Source: Flagellimonas nanhaiensis (GTDB lineage Bacteria > Bacteroidota > Bacteroidia > Flavobacteriales > Flavobacteriaceae). From it: a stretch of 64,000 nucleotides of DNA. The stretch is from positions 1 to 64,000 of the forward strand of contig NZ_QTJX01000008.1 in NCBI RefSeq assembly GCF_003382275.1, read 5' to 3'. The stretch's first letter is position 1, and each line of letters starts with the position of its first letter. Positions 1 through 8,595 of this stretch are shown here, piece after piece. Position numbers and translations under genes: made by a program. The notes beneath the pieces are model-generated. The model was not told the origin of the DNA, made no database searches, and worked only from the letters and a program-made list of their open reading frames with translations.

Positions 1-69
1 AAAAAAAATTGGCCCAAATCGACCAAATTTAACCTCTGTCCAAACCCAGCCTTATCAGCTAAGCGGGTG

Positions 70-100
70 CAAATATAGAGAGGTTTAAATGATACCACAA
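70..100 (-). promoter_or_regulatory. promoter of an off-window gene, reading left
   Basis: On the minus strand the sequence contains TATATTTG (70-77), a full match to the Bacteroidetes -7 element TAnnTTTG, with a TTG at 98-100, 20 nt further upstream, as -33 element. The sequence after the -7 box, TTTGCACCCGCTTA, is shared with the tRNA-Lys promoter near 17 kb. That suggests a stable RNA or highly expressed gene beyond the left window edge. The transcript runs off the window, so the product is unknown. The rest of the 319-nt gap before thrS is AT-rich and holds no gene that I can see. Confidence 0.6.
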
Positions 101-259
101 AACAATTTCAATAAAAAAATCAAAAAAAATGCAATGAACTAAAAATCAACTATTTAAAATGAAAAAATCGAATATCAACTACACAACGTCCTTCACTTTG
201 ACCAATATATAACTGACATTTAATCGATTATAGTTCTCATTAAATGAAATCCACACACT

Positions 260-291
260 GTTGTAAGCATCAGCTCAAGGTAGTATCTTTG
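260..291 (+). promoter_or_regulatory. promoter of thrS-infC-rpmI-rplT
   Basis: TTG at 261-263 and TATCTTTG at 284-291 are separated by 20 nt, the expected spacing for the Bacteroidetes primary sigma factor (-33 TTG/TTTG, -7 TAnnTTTG). Transcription should begin near 297-298, leaving a leader of about 22 nt before the thrS start codon. No T-box or long attenuator fits in such a short leader. Confidence 0.7.
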
Positions 292-319
292 CCAACTATC
301 TTTAATATAAGGAAAACGG

Positions 320-2260
320 ATGATAGAGATTACTTTGCCCGATGGTGCAGTGAAGAAGGTTTCTGAAGGCACTACTCCCATGGATATAGCAAAAAGCATC
401 AGTGAAGGATTGGCGAGAAATGTCATTTCTGCCAAATTCAATGATACAGTTGTAGAAACTGTAACCCCTTTGACAAAAAGTGGCACGCTGGTTCTATATA
501 CGTGGAACAACGACGAGGGCAAAAAGGCTTTTTGGCACTCAACTTCGCACGTAGTGGCCCAAGCATTGGAAGAATTATACCCTGGCATTAAGCTCACCAT
601 TGGACCAGCTATTGAAAATGGTTTTTATTACGATGTGGATTTTATGGACCATACCATATCAGAAAAGGATTTTCCGAAAATTGAAAAGAGAGCTCTCGAA
701 ATAGCTAGAGGCAAGCATGATTTTATGATGAGGGCTGTCTCAAAAGCCGATGCACTGGATTTATACAAGAAGCAAAACAATGAATACAAAGTAGAGCTCA
801 TTGAAAATCTTGAAGATGGCTCCATAACTTTCTGTGACCACAGTACTTTTACCGACCTCTGTAGGGGTGGTCACATTCCCAACACAGGAATTGTCAAGGC
901 CATTAAGGTTCTAAGTGTTGCGGGAGCTTATTGGAGAGGAGATGAGAACAACAAGCAACTGACCCGCGTCTATGGCATCTCATTTCCAAAGCAAAAAGAA
1001 CTTACTGAATATCTTGAGCTACTGGAAGAAGCCAAAAAAAGAGATCACAGAAAACTGGGAAAAGAACTGGAGCTGTTCACTTTTTCCAAAAAAGTTGGAC
1101 AAGGCTTGCCCTTGTGGCTTCCAAAAGGCGCCGCACTTAGAGAAAGATTGGAAGATTTCTTAAAGAAGGCCCAGAAGAAGGCAGGCTATGAAATGGTGGT
1201 AACGCCACATATTGGACAGAAAGAGCTTTATGTTACTTCAGGGCATTACGCCAAATACGGAGAAGACAGTTTTCAACCTATTCATACTCCAAAAGAAGAT
1301 GAAGAGTTTTTGCTAAAGCCAATGAATTGTCCACATCATTGCGAAATCTATAACAGCACACCTTTCAGTTATAAGGACCTTCCAAAACGTTATGCGGAAT
1401 TTGGTACTGTATATAGGTATGAGCAAAGTGGTGAACTTCATGGACTAACACGAGTTAGAGGTTTCACTCAAGATGATGCACATATTTTCTGTACTACCGA
1501 GCAGCTAAATGAAGAATTCAAAAACGTAATAGATCTTTCCTTATATGTATTGAATTCTTTGGGGTTTGATGATTTCACTGCCCAGGTTTCCGTTCGCGAC
1601 CTAGAAAAACCAGAAAAGTATATCGGTGATGCAAAGGATTGGGAAAAGGCAGAGCAAGCCATAATCAATGCAGCCGAGGAAAAAGGACTAAACTATGTGG
1701 TTGAAAGTGGCGAAGCGGCTTTTTATGGTCCAAAACTGGACTTCATGATAAAAGACGCCCTAGGAAGAAATTGGCAATTGGGTACAATACAAGTGGACTA
1801 CAACCTTCCTAAGCGTTTTGACCTTACCTATAAAGGCAGTGACAATGAACTCCATAGACCTGTTATGATACACAGGGCACCCTTTGGGAGCATGGAACGT
1901 TTTGTTGCCTTATTATTGGAACATACTGGCGGAAACTTCCCTCTGTGGCTCATTCCAACACAGGCTATGATATTGCCTGTCAGTGAGAAACATGAAAAAT
2001 ATGCGGAAAAAGTTTTGAATTCTTTGGAAAATCACGAAATTCGCGCGCTCATTGATAATAGGAATGAAACGGTTGGGAAAAAAATCCGTGAGGCTGAGCT
2101 TAAGAAAATCCCGTTCATGCTGATTGTTGGAGAACAAGAGGAAAATTCTGAAACTATATCCGTAAGAAGACACGGAGGTGAAGATTTGGGAAGTTTGAGC
2201 ATCGAAAAATTTTCGGACTTGGTATCTAGTGAAATAAATAGTACCTTAAAGTCGTTCTAA
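320..2260 (+). CDS. thrS: threonyl-tRNA synthetase
   Basis: Class II aminoacyl-tRNA synthetase that charges tRNA-Thr in the cytoplasm; 646 aa, normal family length. Visible in order: TGS domain (about 1-62), editing domain with H73xxxH77 and the CRGGH motif near residue 182, then the catalytic core. The zinc site is formed by C337 in MNCPHH, H374 in GELHG and H518 in [10 protein letters not shown], which also marks motif 3. The C-terminal anticodon-binding domain follows from about residue 545. The ATG at 320 lies about 22 nt after the predicted transcription start. First gene of an operon with infC, rpmI and rplT, the same order as in many bacteria. Confidence 0.98.
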   Translation: MIEITLPDGAVKKVSEGTTPMDIAKSISEGLARNVISAKFNDTVVETVTPLTKSGTLVLYTWNNDEGKKAFWHSTSHVVAQALEELYPGIKLTIGPAIENGFYYDVDFMDHTISEKDFPKIEKRALEIARGKHDFMMRAVSKADALDLYKKQNNEYKVELIENLEDGSITFCDHSTFTDLCRGGHIPNTGIVKAIKVLSVAGAYWRGDENNKQLTRVYGISFPKQKELTEYLELLEEAKKRDHRKLGKELELFTFSKKVGQGLPLWLPKGAALRERLEDFLKKAQKKAGYEMVVTPHIGQKELYVTSGHYAKYGEDSFQPIHTPKEDEEFLLKPMNCPHHCEIYNSTPFSYKDLPKRYAEFGTVYRYEQSGELHGLTRVRGFTQDDAHIFCTTEQLNEEFKNVIDLSLYVLNSLGFDDFTAQVSVRDLEKPEKYIGDAKDWEKAEQAIINAAEEKGLNYVVESGEAAFYGPKLDFMIKDALGRNWQLGTIQVDYNLPKRFDLTYKGSDNELHRPVMIHRAPFGSMERFVALLLEHTGGNFPLWLIPTQAMILPVSEKHEKYAEKVLNSLENHEIRALIDNRNETVGKKIREAELKKIPFMLIVGEQEENSETISVRRHGGEDLGSLSIEKFSDLVSSEINSTLKSF

Positions 2261-2290
2261 AAAATTTAGTTTAATTAAAAATTGTAAGCC

Positions 2291-2848
2291 ATAGCAATAC
2301 GTAGACGATTTAGGCCCCAACCTAGAAGGGAAAATAAAAACCCCCATAAAATCAATGAAAAGATAACTGCTCCAGAAGTTAGACTTGTGGGGGATAATGT
2401 GGAAATTGGAGTATATCCTATTTCCAAAGCTTTGGAAAAAGCAAACGAACTGGAGTTGGACCTGGTTGAAATTTCACCGAAAGCCAACCCACCGGTTTGT
2501 AAGATCATTGACTATAAAAAGTTTCTTTACGAACAAAAGAAACGGGAAAAGGCCATGAAGGCCAAGGCCACAAAAGTTATCGTAAAGGAAATACGCTTTG
2601 GACCGCAGACAGACGATCATGACTATGAGTTTAAAAAACGGCACGCGGAAAAGTTCTTAAAGGACGGTGCCAAGCTCAAAGCCTATGTCTTTTTTAAAGG
2701 ACGATCCATTGTCTACAAGGACCAAGGTGAAATTTTGTTGTTGAGACTTGCCCAAGATCTTGAAGAACTTGGAAAAGTTGAGCAGATGCCAAAGTTGGAG
2801 GGAAAAAGAATGACCATGTTCATTGCCCCAAAGACAAGCAAAAAATAA
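2291..2848 (+). CDS. infC: translation initiation factor IF-3, AUA start
   Basis: IF-3 binds the 30S subunit, blocks premature joining of 50S and proofreads the start codon. The protein has the IF-3 N domain (IRRRF, then [14 protein letters not shown] and [15 protein letters not shown]), a lysine-rich linker ([13 protein letters not shown]) and the C domain ending [10 protein letters not shown]. An in-frame TAA at 2285-2287 limits the start. Between it and the conserved N-terminus there is no ATG, GTG or TTG. The only fitting initiator is ATA at 2291 (or 2297), giving MAIRRRF and 185 aa. The GTG at 2387 lies inside the conserved N domain and would remove 32 residues. A rare start codon is the known basis of infC autocontrol in enterobacteria (AUU there). 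It lies 30 nt after thrS. Confidence 0.95.
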   Translation: MAIRRRFRPQPRRENKNPHKINEKITAPEVRLVGDNVEIGVYPISKALEKANELELDLVEISPKANPPVCKIIDYKKFLYEQKKREKAMKAKATKVIVKEIRFGPQTDDHDYEFKKRHAEKFLKDGAKLKAYVFFKGRSIVYKDQGEILLLRLAQDLEELGKVEQMPKLEGKRMTMFIAPKTSKK

Positions 2849-2900
2849 TAATACTGAACCCAAGTTCAGCATATATAAGCGGAGATAAATACATAGGAAA

Positions 2901-3098
2901 ATGCCTAAGATGAAAACAAAATCCAGTGCCAAAAAGCGTTTTAAGCTTACCGGTTCTGGTAAAATCAAAAGAAAGCACGCTTTTAAGAGTCATATCTTGA
3001 CCAAAAAGTCAAAAAAGCGTAAGCTAAAGCTAACGCATTCCACTCTAGTTCATGAGTCGGATGTAAACAGCATCAAAGAGCAATTACGATTAAAATAA
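2901..3098 (+). CDS. rpmI: 50S ribosomal protein L35
   Basis: Small basic protein of 65 aa, the usual L35 length. The N-terminal [20 protein letters not shown] and the following [13 protein letters not shown] block are typical of L35 (bL35), which sits in the large ribosomal subunit. It follows infC after 52 nt and precedes rplT, the conserved infC-rpmI-rplT arrangement. No separate promoter is obvious, so co-transcription with thrS-infC is likely. Confidence 0.97.
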   Translation: MPKMKTKSSAKKRFKLTGSGKIKRKHAFKSHILTKKSKKRKLKLTHSTLVHESDVNSIKEQLRLK

Positions 3099-3152
3099 TT
3101 ACTCTTTATTCGGTACATTAATTATTAACCCTGGAGTTAGGCCCTCAAAAGT

Positions 3153-3170
3153 TCTTGAATAAATTCAAGA
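3153..3170 (+). promoter_or_regulatory. hairpin in the rpmI-rplT spacer
   Basis: TCTTGAA (3153-3159), loop TAAA, TTCAAGA (3164-3170) form a perfect 7-bp stem in the 98-nt spacer before rplT. The spacer is long for a ribosomal operon. L20 represses translation of its own operon through RNA structures in this region in several bacteria, so a role as an L20 leader element is possible, but I infer this only from position. Confidence 0.35.
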
Positions 3171-3196
3171 CGCCTACTACAAAAAAATGAAAAATT

Positions 3197-3541
3197 ATGC
3201 CAAGATCAGTTAATTCAGTTGCTTCACGAGCTAGAAGAAAAAAAGTGATGAAGCAGGCCAAAGGTTACTTTGGAAGACGTAAAAACGTTTGGACAGTAGC
3301 CAAAAATGCGGTAGAAAAAGCAATGCTTTATGCTTATCGCGATAGAAGAAACAAAAAACGTAATTTCCGAGCTCTTTGGATCACCCGTATAAATGCAGGT
3401 GCCAGAATGCACGGAATGTCATATTCTCAGTTTATGGGAAAGGTGAAAGCCAATGGAATAGAGCTTAATAGAAAAGTTCTTGCAGATTTGGCCATGAACC
3501 ATCCTGATGCCTTCAAGGCAATAATTGAGAAAGTGAAATAA
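3197..3541 (+). CDS. rplT: 50S ribosomal protein L20
   Basis: Protein of 114 aa with the classic L20 (bL20) pattern: basic N-terminal extension [16 protein letters not shown], then [27 protein letters not shown] and the C-terminal NRKVLADLA. It is an early assembly protein of the 50S subunit and in other bacteria represses its own operon. Last gene of the translation operon; a strong terminator follows after 30 nt. Confidence 0.98.
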   Translation: MPRSVNSVASRARRKKVMKQAKGYFGRRKNVWTVAKNAVEKAMLYAYRDRRNKKRNFRALWITRINAGARMHGMSYSQFMGKVKANGIELNRKVLADLAMNHPDAFKAIIEKVK

Positions 3542-3570
3542 GAATTTGTATAAACTTACCCCGCTTATTT

Positions 3571-3598
3571 AAATCCCGCTCCATGGAGCGGGATTTTT
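3571..3598 (+). terminator. rho-independent terminator after rplT
   Basis: A perfect inverted repeat, ATCCCGCTCC (3573-3582), loop AT, GGAGCGGGAT (3585-3594), is followed by a run of T. It ends the thrS-infC-rpmI-rplT transcript. Confidence 0.9.
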
Positions 3599-3608
3599 GT
3601 ATTTTAGA

Positions 3609-4259
3609 ATGATGGTCAAACTAACGTTAACATCCATACTTATCATAAATACATGGTTTTCCTGTGCCCAGGATAGTATTGCTTTTTTGGCTTTGGGAGA
3701 TAGCTACACCGCAGGAACAAGTGTTCAAAAAACACATAGTTGGCCTTTTCAACTTGTACAGATTCTTAACAAAAGAAAAGTTCCAACCAACAGTCCAACC
3801 ATTGTAGCCCAACCTGGATGGACCACTACCGACCTTATGCAAAATCTTGCACCAAAACTAAACCCCTCTTATGATCTGGTCTCATTACTAATTGGCGTAA
3901 ACAATCAATATAAAGGAAAATCACTTGATTTATTTAAAAAAGAGTTTCCGGAACTCTTGGACATCAGTATTAAACTGGCCAAGAACAATCCCAAAAATGT
4001 TGTTGTACTGTCCATTCCTGACTGGAGTGTTACCCCTTTTGCACGTTTTAAGGACAAGAAAAAAATAGTAGCAGAGCTAAAAACATATAATGAGATAATT
4101 GAAACGGAATGTAAGCTTCGTGGAGTAAATTTCGTGGAAATCACCAAAATGTCCAGAAGTGCCCTTGTAAATCCAGCCCTAATTGCCTCAGATAGTTTGC
4201 ACCCCTCCAAAAAGATGTATAAAGTCTGGGCCAAAAAAGTCAGTAAGCAGGTTTTTTAG
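3609..4259 (+). CDS. secreted SGNH/GDSL hydrolase
   Basis: Lipase/esterase-type hydrolase of 216 aa. It carries the SGNH blocks: GDSYTAG with the nucleophile Ser near the mature N-terminus, a block with Asn in IGVNNQ, and the Asp/His pair in DSLHPSKK near the C-terminus. The N-terminus (MMVKLTLTSILIINTWFSCAQ) looks like a signal sequence; the Cys could be a weak lipobox. I prefer ATG 3609. A TTG at 3597 lies in the T-run of the preceding terminator and is unlikely to be used. Substrate unknown: acyl or acetyl esters of lipids or glycans are all possible. Confidence 0.8.
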   Translation: MMVKLTLTSILIINTWFSCAQDSIAFLALGDSYTAGTSVQKTHSWPFQLVQILNKRKVPTNSPTIVAQPGWTTTDLMQNLAPKLNPSYDLVSLLIGVNNQYKGKSLDLFKKEFPELLDISIKLAKNNPKNVVVLSIPDWSVTPFARFKDKKKIVAELKTYNEIIETECKLRGVNFVEITKMSRSALVNPALIASDSLHPSKKMYKVWAKKVSKQVF

Positions 4260-4280
4260 AGATTCTTTTTCAAAAAGAAA

Positions 4281-4706
4281 TCATCCGTGACCATAAGCCG
4301 TCAGTACCAATTTACGACCAGAAGCATGGTCTCTATGTTCCCCCAAATAAATTCCCTGCCAAACCCCTAAGTTCAATCGGCCATCCGTAATGGGAATCTG
4401 TACAGATGCTCCCATCAATGAAGTTTTGATATGCGCGGGCATGTCATCCGGTCCTTCATAAGTGTGAATATAATATGGAGCGTTCTCCGGCACCATTTTA
4501 TTCATATGACTTTCAAAATCTGTTCTAACGGTTGGGTCGGCATTTTCATTGATGGTCAAACTGGCAGAAGTATGCTTTATGAATACCTGCAGCATTCCCA
4601 CCTCAATTTTACGTATTTCCGGGATTGCTTTTAAAATCAAATCCGTTACCAAATGGAACCCACGTGGGAAAGGTCTTAACTGTACTTCTTTCTGATAAAA
4701 ATCCAT
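4281..4706 (-). CDS. YjbQ family protein (UPF0047)
   Basis: A 141-aa protein of the YjbQ/UPF0047 family, recognised by the conserved blocks FIKHTSASLTINENADP, GPDDMPAHIKTSLMG and LGVWQGIYLGEHRDH. The His and acidic residues in these blocks probably form the metal site. Some members show weak thiamine-phosphate synthase activity and the physiological role is uncertain. Full length. It is convergent with the upstream SGNH gene (21-nt gap) and divergent from the HAD phosphatase gene. Confidence 0.85.
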   Translation of the reverse strand: MDFYQKEVQLRPFPRGFHLVTDLILKAIPEIRKIEVGMLQVFIKHTSASLTINENADPTVRTDFESHMNKMVPENAPYYIHTYEGPDDMPAHIKTSLMGASVQIPITDGRLNLGVWQGIYLGEHRDHASGRKLVLTAYGHG

Positions 4707-4803
4707 AGACTTGAATCGGCCTTGCTAAATTAATACAAACTTTACGGTGACAGGGACATTATGTTTCGAGATAACAAATAACTTTGCGGTTTAACTCTTG
4801 AAG

Positions 4804-5595
4804 ATGGATTTATCCCAAATTAAAATGGTGGTTACCGATATGGATGGTACCCTACTGAATTCAAACCACGAAGTAAGTGACCTATTCTATGAATTGTTTG
4901 AAGGTTTAAAATCAAAAGGCATTCTTTTTGCTGCGGCCAGTGGAAGACAATACCATAGTATGCTTCACAAATTGGACGCCATTAAAAATGATATCATTTT
5001 TATTGCCGAAAATGGAGCGTTGGTCAAAAAAGGCAATGAAGAGATTTCATCCACGCCTTTGGACCGGGATGTTTTAGATCAACTTCTGGGCATTGTTGAT
5101 AGCATTGATAATGCACATGCGATGCTCTGTGGCAAGTACACCTCATACTTTGATGGCAATTCCTTGAAGTTTTTAGATCAACTGAAAGAATATTATTCAG
5201 CATACGAAATTGTGGATGACTATAATAAGGTATCGGATGAGATAGTGAAAATTGCGGTATACCATGAAACCAATGCCGAAAATTATATTTACCCCAAAGT
5301 CTCACATTTAGAAGAAAAAATTAAAGTAAAAGTCTCTGGATTAAATTGGGTGGATTTAAACCATGTGCACGCACATAAAGGCAATGCACTCCAAACAGTC
5401 ATGGAACAACATAACATAAAACCAAGTGAACTTTTAGTCTTTGGTGATTATAACAATGACCTTGAAATGTTGCAGCTTGCCGACTACAGTTTTGCCATGG
5501 CCAATGCCCACCCCAATGTTAAAAAAGTGGCAAAGTTTGAAACTAGCAGCAACAATGATTTTGGCGTAGAAAGAATACTGGAAAAATTGATCTAG
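4804..5595 (+). CDS. Cof-type HAD hydrolase
   Basis: Predicted cytoplasmic sugar- or nucleotide-phosphate phosphatase of the HAD superfamily, Cof/YbiV-like class IIB, 263 aa. Motif I is DMDGTLLNS, motif II lies in AAASGR, the conserved Lys is in HKGNAL, and motif IV is FGDYNNDLEML. A IIB cap domain fills the middle. Substrate is not predictable. TAACTTTG at 4779-4786 is a good -7 promoter box 17 nt before the ATG, without a clear -33 element. I prefer ATG 4804 to a TTG two codons upstream. Its stop overlaps the stop of the convergent gene by 4 nt. Confidence 0.85.
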   Translation: MDLSQIKMVVTDMDGTLLNSNHEVSDLFYELFEGLKSKGILFAAASGRQYHSMLHKLDAIKNDIIFIAENGALVKKGNEEISSTPLDRDVLDQLLGIVDSIDNAHAMLCGKYTSYFDGNSLKFLDQLKEYYSAYEIVDDYNKVSDEIVKIAVYHETNAENYIYPKVSHLEEKIKVKVSGLNWVDLNHVHAHKGNALQTVMEQHNIKPSELLVFGDYNNDLEMLQLADYSFAMANAHPNVKKVAKFETSSNNDFGVERILEKLI

Positions 5596-6896
5596 GTTTT
5601 TTGTTTTTTCTTCCTAGCGGCCGGAAACAATACATTATTTAAAATAAGACGATAACCGGGAGATGTTGGGTGCAGCTCCAGTTCGGTTTTTGGGTCCCCC
5701 ACCCTATGTTGGTAGTCCTCTGGGTCATGTCCACCATAAAAGGTAAAAAAGCCCTTTCCTTTTATACCATGAATGTATCTGGCTTCGCCATTTATCTTGT
5801 TTTCACCTAATACCAAAACGGTTGGCTTAACCTGACTTCTGGTAAAGGAAGTGGTCTGTCCCATAAAACCTTTGACCAATGAGGTATGGTTTTGGGTAAG
5901 CATAGTGGGTACTGGGTCCCATTTTGCAGAAAACTCCATAAGGGAGAAATAATCGGATTCCTTTGGAACATTACTGCGTTTGTTGGTCATATCAATGGAT
6001 GAAAACTCATATCGCAACGGATTCCGTTCCAACATAAAATTTGTAAATGCAAAAGTATTGGAGAAATCCAGCTTCCCCTGATAATTGGCTTCTGAAGGAT
6101 CCCCATCGAACATAGGTTCACAAATGTCTGTGTTTTCAGCTGCCAGAGCAATGTCAAAACTATCTGTAGCCGAACACATGGCAAACATAAAGCCTCCACC
6201 AATAACATAATTTCTAATCTTCAGGGCAACGGCCCTTTTCTCTTCAGAAACTTTTGAAAACCCTAGTTTTTGGGCCAAATCCTCAGCCTCTCTTTTTGCC
6301 TCGATATACCAAGGGGCAGCGCGATAGGCACCATAGAATTTACCGTATTGTCCCGTAAAATCCTCATGATGTAAGTGCAACCAATCATAGAGCACCAACT
6401 TGTCACCTAGTACCTCCTCGTCATAAACAGTTACGTACGGAATCTCCGCATAAGTCAAAACCATGGTCACTGCATCATCCCAAGGTTGGTTCCCCTTAGG
6501 GGAATAAACAGCAATCTTAGGGGCTTTTTCCAAGATTACCGCATCTTGATTTTGGGAGGGACTACTGATCTCATCCAAAATGGATTCAGCTTGTGCATCT
6601 GAAAGAACTTCAAAGGAAACTCCCCTTATCTGGCACTCTTTTCTAATATTTTCTCCATCCGGAAGAAGAAAGGAACCCCCTCTGTAGTTAAGTAACCATT
6701 GCACCTTTTGTTGTTTGGTAAGTACCCAATAGGTAATTCCATAGGCCTTAAGATGGTTTTCCTGGCCTTCGGCATCCATGGGAATCAGAATTACCGACGC
6801 CGTGGATTTCAAAAAAAATAAAAAGAAACATAAAAGGGTAAGGTTTCTGGCTTTTGCCAGAAATAGGTTTTGTAGGATTTTAGAAAGGTACGTCAT
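5592..6896 (-). CDS. exported protein often named 'asparagine synthetase B'
   Basis: About 434 aa with an N-terminal signal sequence (NLTLLCFFLFFLKSTAS). From memory, flavobacterial relatives next to dnaB carry the name 'asparagine synthetase B'. I see neither the N-terminal Cys nucleophile nor an ATP-pyrophosphatase domain of true AsnB, so that name looks wrong. Visible instead are GGGFMFAMCSATDSFD and GKGFFTFYGGHDPED, which resemble a class-I glutamine-amidotransferase- or ThuA-like fold with a Cys and a His. Function unknown, probably periplasmic. The ATG at 6896 overlaps the end of dnaB by 17 nt, which suggests coupling; other in-frame starts lie up to 6917. Confidence 0.65.
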   Translation of the reverse strand: MTYLSKILQNLFLAKARNLTLLCFFLFFLKSTASVILIPMDAEGQENHLKAYGITYWVLTKQQKVQWLLNYRGGSFLLPDGENIRKECQIRGVSFEVLSDAQAESILDEISSPSQNQDAVILEKAPKIAVYSPKGNQPWDDAVTMVLTYAEIPYVTVYDEEVLGDKLVLYDWLHLHHEDFTGQYGKFYGAYRAAPWYIEAKREAEDLAQKLGFSKVSEEKRAVALKIRNYVIGGGFMFAMCSATDSFDIALAAENTDICEPMFDGDPSEANYQGKLDFSNTFAFTNFMLERNPLRYEFSSIDMTNKRSNVPKESDYFSLMEFSAKWDPVPTMLTQNHTSLVKGFMGQTTSFTRSQVKPTVLVLGENKINGEARYIHGIKGKGFFTFYGGHDPEDYQHRVGDPKTELELHPTSPGYRLILNNVLFPAARKKKQKT

Positions 6897-8427
6897 TGTC
6901 GTCCGGGTCGTCATCACTGTTCATTGCACTGCCAAAAGCCTCATCTGCACTAGGCAAACTAGGGGGTGCAAAAGGATTTTCTTCGTCCGCATTCATCTTT
7001 GATTGAAATTCGAATGGGGAATCAAAGTCATCCAAGTTATCAAATTTACCCAGAGCTCCCACAAATTTTAACCTAATATTATCCAATCCACCATTCCGGT
7101 GTTTTGCTACAATGAATTCAGCTTGACCTTGGGTGGGTGTCCGTTCTTCATCATCCCACTCATCAATTTTATAGTATTCAGGTCGATAAATAAAGGAAAC
7201 GATATCGGCATCTTGCTCAATAGCTCCAGATTCCCTCAAATCCGACAGAATTGGGCGCTTGCTGCCCCCACGGGTCTCCACGGCACGTGAAAGCTGCGAA
7301 AGTGCAATAACTGGGACATTAAGTTCCTTGGCCAATGCCTTAAGGTTTCTGGAAATGGTAGATATTTCCTGCTCACGGTTCCCTCCTTTCTGACTTCCTC
7401 CTGCGGTCATCAATTGCAAATAATCAATGATGATCAGCTGGATTCCATGTTGCGAAGCCAATCTTCTTGCTTTTGCCCGCAAATCAAAGATGGAAAGTGA
7501 TGGGGTATCGTCAATGAACAAAGGAGCCTTTTCCAAGGATTTTACCTTAACGTTCAGTTGTTCCCACTCGTGTTTTTCCAAGCGACCTGTTCGGAGTTTT
7601 TCAGAAGATAGACCTGTTTCTGACGAAATCAATCGAGTAATCAACTGTACAGATGACATCTCCAAAGAAAAGAATGCCACGGGAATATCGGAATTCACAG
7701 CAATGTTCCTAGCCATAGAAAGCGTCAAAGCCGTTTTACCCATACCCGGTCTTGCAGCTACAATGATCAAGTCACTAGGTTGCCAACCTGAAGTTAGTTT
7801 ATCCAACTTGTCAAATCCGGATGGAATACCACTTGTTCCTTCCTTATTGGAAATCTCCTCAATTTTCTTTTTGGCCTGAATTACCAAATCCAAAGCAGTC
7901 TCCGCAGAACGCTTAAGATTCCCTTGCGTGACCTCGTACAATTTTGCCTCAGCACTGTCCAGCAAGTCAAAAACGTCGGTAGATTCGCTATAGGCGTCCT
8001 CAATGATTTCGCTTGAAATTTTAATCAGGCTCCTCTGAATATACTTTTGAAGGATGATACGGGCATGGAACTCAATATGGGCCGAAGAGGCCACTTTTTG
8101 GGTCAATTTTATCAAATAAAAGTCCCCACCCACAGCTTCCAGCCTTCCTTCCTTCTTTAATTGGGAGGAAACGGTTAATAAATCCACTGGTTCAGAGGAT
8201 TCAAACAATTTGAAGATTGCCTCGTAAATGTATCGATGTGCATCCTTGTAAAAAACATCGGGGTGCAAAATATCGATGACTTCATCCACGCCTTTTTTGT
8301 CAATCATCATGGCACCAAGCACAACTTCCTCTAAATCAACTGCTTGCGGAGGTATTTTCCCTTTTTCCAAGTTGATTAGGGTTGATTTGTCCACTCTATG
8401 TCCAACAATCGGGCTAGGCTTGTCCAT
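6880..8427 (-). CDS. dnaB: replicative DNA helicase
   Basis: Hexameric 5'-3' helicase of the replication fork, 515 aa. The N-terminal DnaB domain covers about 25-125. The RecA-like domain has Walker A ARPGMGKT (K231), Walker B LIIIDYLQLM and the DnaB signatures LEMS and SQLSRAVE. No intein interrupts it. The last residues, DDDPDDNDVPF, form an acidic tail ending in aromatic Phe, very like the C-terminal tip of SSB proteins. It is followed by the overlapping exported-protein gene and preceded by a 168-nt gap from accA without a clear terminator. Confidence 0.97.
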   Translation of the reverse strand: MDKPSPIVGHRVDKSTLINLEKGKIPPQAVDLEEVVLGAMMIDKKGVDEVIDILHPDVFYKDAHRYIYEAIFKLFESSEPVDLLTVSSQLKKEGRLEAVGGDFYLIKLTQKVASSAHIEFHARIILQKYIQRSLIKISSEIIEDAYSESTDVFDLLDSAEAKLYEVTQGNLKRSAETALDLVIQAKKKIEEISNKEGTSGIPSGFDKLDKLTSGWQPSDLIIVAARPGMGKTALTLSMARNIAVNSDIPVAFFSLEMSSVQLITRLISSETGLSSEKLRTGRLEKHEWEQLNVKVKSLEKAPLFIDDTPSLSIFDLRAKARRLASQHGIQLIIIDYLQLMTAGGSQKGGNREQEISTISRNLKALAKELNVPVIALSQLSRAVETRGGSKRPILSDLRESGAIEQDADIVSFIYRPEYYKIDEWDDEERTPTQGQAEFIVAKHRNGGLDNIRLKFVGALGKFDNLDDFDSPFEFQSKMNADEENPFAPPSLPSADEAFGSAMNSDDDPDDNDVPF

Positions 8428-8595
8428 AACTACGAAAGTAGGTAATTAACCTTTAGTTAACTTTAAATTTTCAGAATACGATTTCCACAGGTATTCAACA
8501 ATACGAATGTTGACAACTATAAAATACCTGTTAATAACTTAAAAAAAAATGAGGATAAAACCTAATAAAAAAAAGGAGCCTCTGAAAAACAGGAT

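Noticed and set aside
2387..2848. infC starting at GTG 2387
   Set aside because: This start removes 32 residues of the conserved IF-3 N domain that are clearly encoded in frame upstream.
3597..3608. TTG start of the SGNH hydrolase gene
   Set aside because: The codon sits in the T-run of the rplT terminator; ATG 3609 gives a good signal sequence.
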